Source: an uncultured Pelagibacteraceae bacterium
Lineage (GTDB): Bacteria; Pseudomonadota; Alphaproteobacteria; Pelagibacterales; Pelagibacteraceae
DNA length: 64,000 nucleotides
Reading direction: 5' to 3'
Assembly: GCA_902601895.1 (NCBI GenBank)
Contig: CACKOU010000002.1
Location: 62,001 to 126,000, forward strand
The notes under the pieces are model-generated. The model was not told the origin of the DNA and ran no database searches. It was given only the letters and a program-made list of their open reading frames with translations. Shown piece after piece: positions 56,136 to 64,000 of this stretch (position 1 is the stretch's first letter; each line of letters starts with the position of its first letter). Made by a program: the position numbers and the translations under genes.

Positions 56136-56482
56136 ATGATCAGTTTTTCTTTAGGAATTAATTCTGACCACATTTTTTCTAATTCGTAAAATTTTCTTTT
56201 TTCAGGATTAAAAATATGAACTATTAAGTCTATTCCATCTACAAGCTTCCAATCATTGCTATCTTTTCCTTCAATTTTACAATTATTCACACCATTAATT
56301 TTTAATTTTTCAAAAACTTGTTCAGATAAAGCCTGAATATGTCTTGATGATGTACCACTAGCTATAATCATGAAGTCTGCAACTGATGATTTTCCTTCGA
56401 GATCTATTGAAACTATGTCTAAGGCTTTATTAATATCAAGCGTTTTGATTATTTCATCTTTAAGGGCTGATATTTTTTCCAT
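56132..56482 (-). CDS. rsfS: Ribosome silencing factor RsfS
   Basis: 116 aa; KALDIVSIDLEGKSSVADFMIIASGTSSRHIQALSEQV. Confidence 0.95.
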   Translation of the reverse strand: MEKISALKDEIIKTLDINKALDIVSIDLEGKSSVADFMIIASGTSSRHIQALSEQVFEKLKINGVNNCKIEGKDSNDWKLVDGIDLIVHIFNPEKRKFYELEKMWSELIPKEKLII

Positions 56483-56499
56483 TAATTAAATTAAGAGTA

Positions 56500-57042
56500 T
56501 CAAATTTTTCTTAATTGAGAAGATGAAATATTGACTTTATTAAACTTTATAAATTCAACTGCTTTTTTATTATATTTCTTAAATGATTTAGATTTAAAAG
56601 CCTTTGATTTGTATCCATTTCTATCAAATACCAATATTTTGCACATTTTAGTTATTGAATTGTACCCTTTCCATTTATGAAAATTTATTAGGTTATCTGC
56701 CCCCATTAAAAAAAATATTTCTGAATGTTTAAACTTTTTTTTTAAATATTTAATTAAATCTACTGTACGATTAGATTTTATTATTTCTTCAAAACATTTA
56801 ACTTTTATAAATTTATTATTTTTATTAATTTTTTTTGCATAAGCTGTTCTTTTAAATAGATCATTTGGACTATTTTTTTTAAATGGATTTTGTTTTGTTA
56901 TAGCCCATATAACTTGGCTTAAATTATAATTTTTTTTTGCTAATTTAGAAATTCTTACATGACCAACATGTGCTGGATCAAACGATCCACCAAGTATACC
57001 AATCTTTTTATTTTCTAATTTGCCCCGAACCATAAACTTCAT
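56500..57042 (-). CDS. nadD: Nicotinate-nucleotide adenylyltransferase
   Basis: 180 aa; KIGILGGSFDPAHVGHVRISKLA, FFLMGADNLINFHKW, ISSSQLRK. Confidence 0.95.
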   Translation of the reverse strand: MKFMVRGKLENKKIGILGGSFDPAHVGHVRISKLAKKNYNLSQVIWAITKQNPFKKNSPNDLFKRTAYAKKINKNNKFIKVKCFEEIIKSNRTVDLIKYLKKKFKHSEIFFLMGADNLINFHKWKGYNSITKMCKILVFDRNGYKSKAFKSKSFKKYNKKAVEFIKFNKVNISSSQLRKI

Positions 57043-58255
57043 ATTTATAACTTACTAACTGATTTAGACCGACAGGACCTCTTGGTGGTAAGGTGTTTGT
57101 TGAAATTCCAACCTCTCCACCAAAACCAAATTCTCCTCCGTCCGCAAATTGTGTTGATGAATTTTGAATAGCAATAGAGCTTTTTACATTCTTAATAAAG
57201 AATTTTGCTGTATTTTTGTTTTTGGTTACTATTGCATCTGTATGCATAGTTCCATATTTGTTGATATGGGCAACTGCTTCTTTGACATCATGCACTAATT
57301 TAACCGAAATAATCGGTGAAAGATGTTCTTTTGACCAAGTATTATTATTTGCAGGATATGTTTTGCCTTTAAATAATTTACTTATTTTTCTATCAGCTAA
57401 AATTTTACAACCACTTTTAGCTAGTGAATTTAAAATTAAATTTACTGACTTTGATTTACTTTTATGTATTAAGAGAGTTTCAGTTGCACCACATATACTA
57501 GTATTTCTCAACTTAGCATTTAATACTATTTTGTTTGCCATATTATCTTCTGCCTCTTTATCAATATATGTATGACAAATTCCTTCCAAATGACCAATAA
57601 CTGGCACCTTTGAAAGTTGTTTAACTTTTTTTACTAAATTTTTTCCACCTCGTGGTATTACAACATCAATGGAGCTTTCCATTTTTGATAATAAATAATC
57701 TACGAGTTTTCTGCTTTTATTGTTTATAAACTGGACGTAATTTTCGTTTACTTTATTTTTTTTTAGAGCTTTCCTAAATAAATTTACTAAAATTTTATTA
57801 CTATTGTAGGCTTCGGAACCACCTCTTAATATAACAGCATTTCCAGATTTAAAACAAAGTGCTGATACATCCGAAGTAACATTGGGTCTACTCTCAAATA
57901 TTACACCTATAACTCCTATTGGTATTGTAACTCTTCTAATTTCAAGTCCATTTGGTCTTTTCCATTTGGAAGTTACTTGATTAACTGGATCTTTAAAAGA
58001 AGTAATAATTTTAATAGAGTCAATTATACTTTTTAATTTATTATTATTGAGAGTGAGTCTTTGAATTAAGTTTTCTTTTAATTTTTTTCCTCTTGCATAA
58101 AAAATATCTTTCTTATTTTCACTAATAATTTTATTCTTATTAATCTCAATTAATTTTACAAAATCTTTTAAAACTTTATTCTTTTTTTTTGAACTAATAC
58201 TTGAATTCAAAGCTTTTCTAGAATTCAATCCAATTTTTTTAAGTAGTTTACTCAT
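57008..58255 (-). CDS. proA: Gamma-glutamyl phosphate reductase
   Basis: 415 aa; VIFESRPNVTSDVSALCFKSGNAVILRGGSEA, LRNTSICGATETLLIH. Confidence 0.96.
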   Translation of the reverse strand: MSKLLKKIGLNSRKALNSSISSKKKNKVLKDFVKLIEINKNKIISENKKDIFYARGKKLKENLIQRLTLNNNKLKSIIDSIKIITSFKDPVNQVTSKWKRPNGLEIRRVTIPIGVIGVIFESRPNVTSDVSALCFKSGNAVILRGGSEAYNSNKILVNLFRKALKKNKVNENYVQFINNKSRKLVDYLLSKMESSIDVVIPRGGKNLVKKVKQLSKVPVIGHLEGICHTYIDKEAEDNMANKIVLNAKLRNTSICGATETLLIHKSKSKSVNLILNSLAKSGCKILADRKISKLFKGKTYPANNNTWSKEHLSPIISVKLVHDVKEAVAHINKYGTMHTDAIVTKNKNTAKFFIKNVKSSIAIQNSSTQFADGGEFGFGGEVGISTNTLPPRGPVGLNQLVSYKYEVYGSGQIRK

Positions 58256-59361
58256 TAAATTTTAACCATATCATCTTTATGTATAACTTCAGACTTTGTA
58301 ACATAGCCTAAAAGATTACTAATTTTGTTAGAATGCTCTCCTTTTATTTTGGATATCTCATCAGATGTAAAACTGCTCAACCCTCTAGCAAATTCTTTGT
58401 TATTTTTATCTAAAATTCTAACATGATCACCTTTAACAAATTTTCCTGAAACTTTTCTAATACCTGCAGCTAATAAACTTTTTCCATTTTTTAAAGCATT
58501 TAAAGCACCATCATCTATAATAATTTCTCCTTTTGGAGATATAGAGCTAATTATCCATTTTTTTCTTGCATCTAATTTAGATACTTTTGGCAAAAACCAT
58601 GTCCCAGAATTATGTTCCAGAATATTTTTAATTGGTCTTTTAATTAAACCATTTGCAATAGCCATATAGCAACCTGAGACTTGACATACTTTTGCAGCAT
58701 CAATTTTCGTTTTCATTCCACCAGTACCGTACTCACTTGTGCTTTTACTTGAAAAATTTTCAATTTTAGAATCAATATTTTTTATTTCTTTAATCAATTT
58801 AGCATTTTTATGGATTTTTGGGTTTTTAGAATACAATCCATCAACATCAGACAATAATATTAAGCAATCTGCACCTGATATTTGAGCAACTCTTGATGCT
58901 AATCTGTCATTATCTCCATATTTAATTTCAGAAGTTGCAATACTATCATTTTCATTAACAACAGGTACAAAATTAAGCTCAAATAAGTTTTCGAAAGTTC
59001 TTTTAGCATTTATAGCTCTTCTTCTTTGTTCAGTATCTTCTAAAGTAATTAGAATTTGAGAAATATTTATTTTATTTGAGCTAAATGTCTTTTTAAAAAG
59101 ATTCATTAATTCTATTTGTCCAATTGATGCAACAGCTTGGCTTTTATCAAGCTTTAAAGTTTTTTTATTTAATTGTAATTTTTTACACCCTAAAGCAATT
59201 GCTCCTGAACTTACTATAACAACGTTCTTTTTAAGTTTTTGTAACTCTTTAATATCTTTAGCAAATTCTAAAAGCCATTTTTCTCTAATAATTTTATTGT
59301 CATTTATTAATAAAGATGAACCTATTTTTATTACTACAGTTTTGGAGTCCTTAAGATACAT
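58255..59361 (-). CDS. proB: Glutamate 5-kinase with PUA domain
   Basis: 368 aa; VVIKIGSSLL, FENLFELNFVPVVNENDSIA, YGTGGMKTKIDAAKVC. Confidence 0.96.
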   Translation of the reverse strand: MYLKDSKTVVIKIGSSLLINDNKIIREKWLLEFAKDIKELQKLKKNVVIVSSGAIALGCKKLQLNKKTLKLDKSQAVASIGQIELMNLFKKTFSSNKINISQILITLEDTEQRRRAINAKRTFENLFELNFVPVVNENDSIATSEIKYGDNDRLASRVAQISGADCLILLSDVDGLYSKNPKIHKNAKLIKEIKNIDSKIENFSSKSTSEYGTGGMKTKIDAAKVCQVSGCYMAIANGLIKRPIKNILEHNSGTWFLPKVSKLDARKKWIISSISPKGEIIIDDGALNALKNGKSLLAAGIRKVSGKFVKGDHVRILDKNNKEFARGLSSFTSDEISKIKGEHSNKISNLLGYVTKSEVIHKDDMVKI

Positions 59362-60334
59362 AGTTTACCAACTTTGACTTTATATCTGATACTGATTTTT
59401 TATCCATTGTTGACATTAAAAAGATATTTTTTTTTAATTTATTCTTGAGTTTTTTTATCTTCTCTTTTTTTTCCTCTTCATCTATTAGGTCAGTTTTATT
59501 TAAAACTACAATTTCTTTTTTTTTAACTAAATCTTTACTGTATTTTGATAATTCTTTTCTGACTTGATTGTAAGAAATAAATAAATCATCTTCAGTTATA
59601 TCTATTAAATGCAGCAAAGTTTTGCACCTTTCTATATGTTTTAAAAATTTTATCCCAAGACCAGTTCCGGTATGAGCGCCCTCAATTAAGCCTGGTATAT
59701 CTGCTAAAGTAACTTCTTTGTCATCATAACTAGCAACCCCAAGATTTGGATTAATTGTAGTAAATTTATAGTTTGCTATTTTTGGATTTGCACTCGTCAT
59801 TGATGCAAGCAAACTGGATTTCCCAGCATTGGGTAATCCTATGATACCGATATCGGCAATTGTTTTTAGTTGAAGCCAAATCCAAAATTCCTCTCCTTGA
59901 CCCCCTTTTGTAAATTTCTTTGGGGCTCTATTGGTTGAGGACTTAAACCTTGTATTTCCAAATCCACCTTTACCTCCGCTTGCTACTAAAAACTCCTCTT
60001 TCTGACTTTTAAAATCATAAATAAGTGTTTTATTATCTTCCTCAAATACTTGTGTTCCTAAAGGTACTTTTAAGTATAAATCTTCACCACCTTTCCCAGT
60101 TTTGTTTTTTCCACTGCCATCCTTTCCTCTTTCAGCTTTGAAGTGTTGTTGGTACCTGTAATCAATCAAAGTATTAAGATTTCTTTCACTTATAAGAATT
60201 ACAGATCCTCCTTTCCCTCCATCGCCGCCATCAGGGCCACCAAATTCTACAAATTTTTCCCTACGAAAACTTGGAGATCCTGATCCTCCGTTGCCAGCTT
60301 TTACAAATATCTTAACTTGATCTAGAAATTTCAT
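59351..60334 (-). CDS. obgE: GTPase Obg/CgtA
   Basis: 327 aa; Obg glycine-rich domain, G1 GLPNAGKSSLLA, DIPGLIEGAHTGTGLGIKFLKHIERC. Confidence 0.97.
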   Translation of the reverse strand: MKFLDQVKIFVKAGNGGSGSPSFRREKFVEFGGPDGGDGGKGGSVILISERNLNTLIDYRYQQHFKAERGKDGSGKNKTGKGGEDLYLKVPLGTQVFEEDNKTLIYDFKSQKEEFLVASGGKGGFGNTRFKSSTNRAPKKFTKGGQGEEFWIWLQLKTIADIGIIGLPNAGKSSLLASMTSANPKIANYKFTTINPNLGVASYDDKEVTLADIPGLIEGAHTGTGLGIKFLKHIERCKTLLHLIDITEDDLFISYNQVRKELSKYSKDLVKKKEIVVLNKTDLIDEEEKKEKIKKLKNKLKKNIFLMSTMDKKSVSDIKSKLVNYVS

Positions 60335-60361
60335 ATAACAACTATGTGAGTGTTGTATCTA

Positions 60362-60616
60362 TTAATTGGGCTTTACAGAAACGTAAGTTCTATCAGATTT
60401 TGATTTTTTAAACTCTACTTTACCTTTAACAACTGAAAAAATCGAATGGTCTTTACCCATGCCAACATTTTCTCCGGGAAATATTTTCGTTCCCCTTTGT
60501 CTTACAATTATGTTGCCAGGCATAACTATCTCACCACCATATTTTTTCACGCCCAGTCTTCGACCTGCACTGTCTCTTCCGTTTCTTGACGATCCACCTG
60601 CTTTTTTCGTTGCCAT
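60362..60616 (-). CDS. rpmA: 50S ribosomal protein L27
   Basis: 84 aa; [28 protein letters not shown]. Confidence 0.98.
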   Translation of the reverse strand: MATKKAGGSSRNGRDSAGRRLGVKKYGGEIVMPGNIIVRQRGTKIFPGENVGMGKDHSIFSVVKGKVEFKKSKSDRTYVSVKPN

Positions 60617-60626
60617 AAATTACTTT

Positions 60627-61028
60627 TTATTTAGCTGCTTCCTTAGTTTCAACCGTTTTTTTTGATGGTATTTCTTTTCTTTTTTCTGCTTCAGAAATAA
60701 CTTTACCATCTTTTGAATAGATCTTACTTATTCTTACCATTGTGAATTTTTGTCTATGACCATTTTTTCTTCGCGAATTTTGTCTTCTTCTTTTTTTAAA
60801 AATAAGAACTGTTCTATTTTTTCCATTTTTTATTAATTCAGCTTCAACTTTAGCTCCACTAATAGTTGGCTCCCCTAATTCTAAATTTTTATCATCTCCG
60901 TAAGCTAATATTTCATTAAACTCTATTTTTGAATTTTCTTTTGAATCTTCGAGTTTTTCAACTTTAAGAATCTCTCCAGCTTTAACTTTATATTGTTTAC
61001 CACCTGTTTGAATTACTGCGAATGACAT
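60627..61028 (-). CDS. rplU: 50S ribosomal protein L21
   Basis: 133 aa; FAVIQTGGKQYKVKAGEILKVEKL, RRRQNSRRKNGHRQKFT. Confidence 0.97.
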   Translation of the reverse strand: MSFAVIQTGGKQYKVKAGEILKVEKLEDSKENSKIEFNEILAYGDDKNLELGEPTISGAKVEAELIKNGKNRTVLIFKKRRRQNSRRKNGHRQKFTMVRISKIYSKDGKVISEAEKRKEIPSKKTVETKEAAK

Positions 61029-61092
61029 AGTTAACCCTAATTTTTATAGAGAGCAATATAGTCCGGGTTGTATTATAGTCAAGTTTAATAAC

Positions 61093-61812
61093 TTAAAAAT
61101 TATCCTTTAAATCCCGCAATTTTTTGAAATTTTCTAGATCGTTTGACTTAAGAAAAATGTTACAATTAAGTTCCTCACTAATCGTCGATGGCATACTAGT
61201 TTTACCTTGTTTAATTTTTTCTTTAATTTCTTTAATTTTGTTTAGTAATTCTTTGTTATTGGAATCTTGTGCTAAACAAAATTCAGAATTCTTTAGAGTA
61301 TACTCATGTCCACAATAAATTTTTGTATCTTTATCTAAATTTTTTAAAACTTGTAATGAGTTATACATTTGCTCATAACTTCCTTCAAAAATTCTTCCAC
61401 ATCCCAAGGAAAATAAAGTATCTCCTGTAAAAATTAATTTATTTTTAAAAAAATGAAAACAAATGTGACCTATTGTATGACCTGGGACATGATATATTTT
61501 TGCTTCAAAAATATCTTCTTTCCAAATTTCACCATCATTTAAGCAAATATCAATTTGAGGTATTCTACTTTTATCTCCAATATAACCTACTACTTCTGCA
61601 TTAAATTTTTTTTTTAATTCCTCATTCCCACCCACATGGTCATTATGATGATGTGTATTTAATATATATTTTAAATTTAATTTATTTTTCTCTAAATAAT
61701 TTATAATTGGATCTGCTTCACCAGGATCAATAACACAACAATTTCTATTAGCTTCATTAATTAAAATGTAAGAAAAATTATCTTCCAGACACTTAATAAT
61801 TTCTACTTTCAT
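61093..61812 (-). CDS. gloB: Hydroxyacylglutathione hydrolase (glyoxalase II)
   Basis: 239 aa; metallo-beta-lactamase motif NTHHHNDHVGGNEEL, VPGHTIGHICFH, YCGHEYTLKNSEF. Confidence 0.94.
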   Translation of the reverse strand: MKVEIIKCLEDNFSYILINEANRNCCVIDPGEADPIINYLEKNKLNLKYILNTHHHNDHVGGNEELKKKFNAEVVGYIGDKSRIPQIDICLNDGEIWKEDIFEAKIYHVPGHTIGHICFHFFKNKLIFTGDTLFSLGCGRIFEGSYEQMYNSLQVLKNLDKDTKIYCGHEYTLKNSEFCLAQDSNNKELLNKIKEIKEKIKQGKTSMPSTISEELNCNIFLKSNDLENFKKLRDLKDNF

Positions 61813-62409
61813 TTAACTTTCTATTAAAAATATACCTAAGTGAGAGTCAAGATTTTTATAATTTAAATTTGATTTATTTATTTCTGAAATTCGACTTTTT
61901 TTTAAAGCAATAGACTTATATATTTTAATATTCTTAGTACTGCAAAAATTATAAAAATCTTTAATTGTGCACATATGTAAATTTGGTGTGTTGTACCACT
62001 CATGAGGTAAATTTTCCGTTACAGGCATTGTGCCTTTGAACAATAATTGTAGTCTAACTCTCCAGTAACCAAAATTAGGTATGGTAACAATTACCTTTTT
62101 TCCTACTTTAAGTAATTCATTAATTACTAATTCAGGATTCAGAAATGCTTGTAATGTTTGGCTTAAAATAACGTAATCAAAAGACGATTTAGGAAATTGT
62201 TTTAAATCGCTTTCAGCATTTCCTTCTATAACAGTTAATCCTTTTGATAAACAATTTTGAACTTTTTCTTTAGAAATTTCTAATCCACGAATATCTTTAG
62301 TTTTGTTTTCTTGTAAAAATTTCATTAAGTCTCCATTGCCACAACCAACATCGAGAACTCTAGTATTTTCCTCTATCAAATTAGATATAATATTAAATTC
62401 TTCTTTCAT
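61813..62409 (-). CDS. metW: Methionine biosynthesis protein MetW
   Basis: 198 aa; VLDVGCGNGDLMKFL, YVILSQTLQAFLNPELVI, adjacent to metX. Confidence 0.94.
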   Translation of the reverse strand: MKEEFNIISNLIEENTRVLDVGCGNGDLMKFLQENKTKDIRGLEISKEKVQNCLSKGLTVIEGNAESDLKQFPKSSFDYVILSQTLQAFLNPELVINELLKVGKKVIVTIPNFGYWRVRLQLLFKGTMPVTENLPHEWYNTPNLHMCTIKDFYNFCSTKNIKIYKSIALKKSRISEINKSNLNYKNLDSHLGIFLIES

Positions 62410-63526
62410 TTATAATTTTGTAGGTTGAATTAATATAATCTCCAAGTGTCTTTAGGAAACTTGGAACATCAAGCAAAAATGAGTCATGTCCTTTATCAGA
62501 TTCTATTTCAATAAATCCGACATCTGCACCAATAGAATTTAATGCTATAACTATTTCTCTATTCTCAGATGTTGGATACAACCAATCTGATGTAAATGAT
62601 ATTACAAAAAATTTTGTTTTAGTTTTTTTGAATGCATCAGATAAATTTCCTTTGTACTGTTTGGATAAGTCAAAATAATCCATTGCACGAGTTATATATA
62701 GATAACTATTAGCATCAAATCTATCAACAAACACAGAACCTTGGTATCTAAGATAACTCTCAATTTGAAAATCTGCCTCAAATCCATATCTTAGGCTATC
62801 CCTATCTTGCAATTTTCTTCCAAATTTTTCCTGCAATCCTTTTTCAGAAAGATAAGTAATATGTGCTGCCATTCTTGCTACTGCTAAACCTTTGTCAGGA
62901 TTTAATTTGTAATTACTATAAAATCCATTTTCCCACTTACTGTCAGCCATAATTGCTTGTCTTCCTAATTCATTAAACGCTATGTTTTGTGCCGAGTGAC
63001 TAGATGTGCAAGCAATCGGTATTGCGAGTTTTGCTTTATCTGGAAAATTGGCAACAAATTGTAGCACTTGCATTCCACCCATTGAACCACCTACTACAGC
63101 AAAAAGTTTTTCAATTTCTAAATATTTAATTAGCTCATATTGAGCGTTAACCATGTCGTTAATAGTTATAATTGGAAAATCAGTTCCTATTTGTTTACCA
63201 GTGGACTCATTTATTGTGCTAGGTCCGTAAGATCCCATGCAGCCTCCCATAACGTTTGCACAAATCACAAAAAATTTATTTGTATCAATTGGCTTATTTT
63301 CTCCAACAACATAACTCCACCAACCATCTTTATTAGTTATTGGGTTTTTTCCAGAAACATATTGATCTCCAGTCAAAGCATGGAAAACTAATATTGCATT
63401 ACTTTTTTCACTGTTTAATTCCCCATATGTCTCATATGCTATTGGAAAGTTATTAATTTCCTTACCACAATCCAATTTAAGGGGATTTGATATAATTATT
63501 TTTTTTGTATCAATATTCTTATTCAT
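62393..63526 (-). CDS. metX: Homoserine O-acetyltransferase
   Basis: 377 aa; LVFHALTGDQYVSG, VVGGSMGGMQVLQF nucleophile elbow, D and H in SDWLYPT and SDKGHDSFL. Confidence 0.95.
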   Translation of the reverse strand: MNKNIDTKKIIISNPLKLDCGKEINNFPIAYETYGELNSEKSNAILVFHALTGDQYVSGKNPITNKDGWWSYVVGENKPIDTNKFFVICANVMGGCMGSYGPSTINESTGKQIGTDFPIITINDMVNAQYELIKYLEIEKLFAVVGGSMGGMQVLQFVANFPDKAKLAIPIACTSSHSAQNIAFNELGRQAIMADSKWENGFYSNYKLNPDKGLAVARMAAHITYLSEKGLQEKFGRKLQDRDSLRYGFEADFQIESYLRYQGSVFVDRFDANSYLYITRAMDYFDLSKQYKGNLSDAFKKTKTKFFVISFTSDWLYPTSENREIVIALNSIGADVGFIEIESDKGHDSFLLDVPSFLKTLGDYINSTYKIINERRI

Positions 63527-63559
63527 AATAATTGTACTGATTGAATTGTGAGAAAAAAA

Positions 63560-63613
63560 ACATTTTAGCGGTTTTTTTATAGCGCTCGCAATTCAGTATA
63601 AATCAGCGCAAGC
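63560..63613 (-). ncRNA. SAM-II riboswitch upstream of metX
   Basis: Minus-strand CTTGCGCTGATTTATACTGAATTGCGAGCGCTATAAAAAAACCGCTAAAATG matches the SAM-II conserved blocks GCGCUGAUUUA...AUUGC.AGCGC...AUAAA...GCUAAAA in order and spacing; precedes metX. Confidence 0.9.
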
Positions 63614-63615
63614 AG

Positions 63616-63644
63616 CTTTTACTTCAAAGGAATTTATATGTCAA
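63616..63644 (-). promoter_or_regulatory. Predicted sigma70-type promoter for SAM-II/metX
   Basis: Minus strand TTGACA (63644..63639), 17-nt spacer, TAAAAG (63621..63616); predicted start at about 63609 at the aptamer's 5' edge. Confidence 0.6.
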
Positions 63645-63706
63645 ATATTGCTCAATTAATTATTGTTTTATCTAGTTAAAAGACTATTTATAATGAAATA
63701 TTTACT

Positions 63707-64000
63707 ATGACAGCGTTAAGATTTAAAAACATAAAATTACAGAGTTACAAACCAGGGAAATCCCTATTGGCTGGTAATAAAAAAATTATTAAGTTATCCG
63801 CAAATGAGTCTGCCTTGGGAGTCAGTAAAAATGTCGAAAAAATTGTTAAGTCTAAATTTGATATATCAAAATATCCAGATAGTAAATTTTTGGAGTTAAC
63901 ACAAAAAATATCAAAGAAGTATAGTTGTGACAAATCCAAGATAATTTGTGGCTCTGGTTCTGATGAAGTAATTCAGATGCTTTGTCAATTATTCCTTAGA
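63707..64000 (+). CDS. hisC: Histidinol-phosphate aminotransferase, N-terminal part (truncated by window end)
   Basis: Open frame from ATG 63707: MTALRFKNIKLQSYKPGKSLLAGNKKIIKLSANESALGVSKNVEKIVKSKFDISKYPDSKFLELTQKISKKYSCDKSKIICGSGSDEVIQMLCQLFLR. Confidence 0.85.
   Translation, partial: MTALRFKNIKLQSYKPGKSLLAGNKKIIKLSANESALGVSKNVEKIVKSKFDISKYPDSKFLELTQKISKKYSCDKSKIICGSGSDEVIQMLCQLFLR

Noticed and set aside
61029-61092. Possible structured rplU leader (AACCC...GGGTT on the minus strand)
   Set aside because: Only a short 5-bp pairing over a long loop; no further helices, not enough to call.
63745-63939. 64-aa minus-strand ORF opposite hisC
   Set aside because: Antisense to the HisC N-terminus, which is recognisable from its sequence (KLSANES, CGSGSDE).

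Overview
AT-rich, gene-dense alphaproteobacterial window. Gene content and order look like SAR11/Pelagibacterales; this is inferred from content, with no database search. Nearly everything is coding. In order along the window: (i) a sugar/polyol ABC transporter operon with two different ATPase genes, plus a zinc alcohol dehydrogenase and an amidase; (ii) a Tat-exported TRAP transporter whose two membrane subunits are unusually large; (iii) a minus-strand cluster of ketopantoate reductase-like, acyl-CoA ligase and gamma-glutamyltransferase-like genes; (iv) MFS and EamA transporters and a hydrolase; (v) ftsY-dapF facing ffh-rpsP-trmD-rplS; (vi) leuCDB; (vii) a probable DMSP demethylation cluster dmdC-dmdB-dmdA; (viii) asd, sdhCDAB, mmsA, mdh, sucCDAB, lpd; (ix) priA, atpHAGDC; (x) a minus-strand run rppH, ctpA, rsfS, nadD, proA, proB, obgE, rpmA, rplU, gloB, metW, metX; (xi) the start of hisC. 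Non-coding structure stands out in two intergenic regions. A multi-helix, possibly pseudoknotted leader lies directly upstream of ffh. A SAM-II riboswitch lies upstream of metX, with a promoter placed so that transcription would start at the aptamer. Two Rho-independent-type hairpins separate substrate-binding-protein genes from their permease genes. I found no tRNA or rRNA genes, CRISPR arrays, prophage or transposons. The strongest candidates for follow-up are the ffh leader, the complementary degeneracy of the paired ABC ATPases, and the ~320-aa coiled-coil-like extension on the TRAP large permease.
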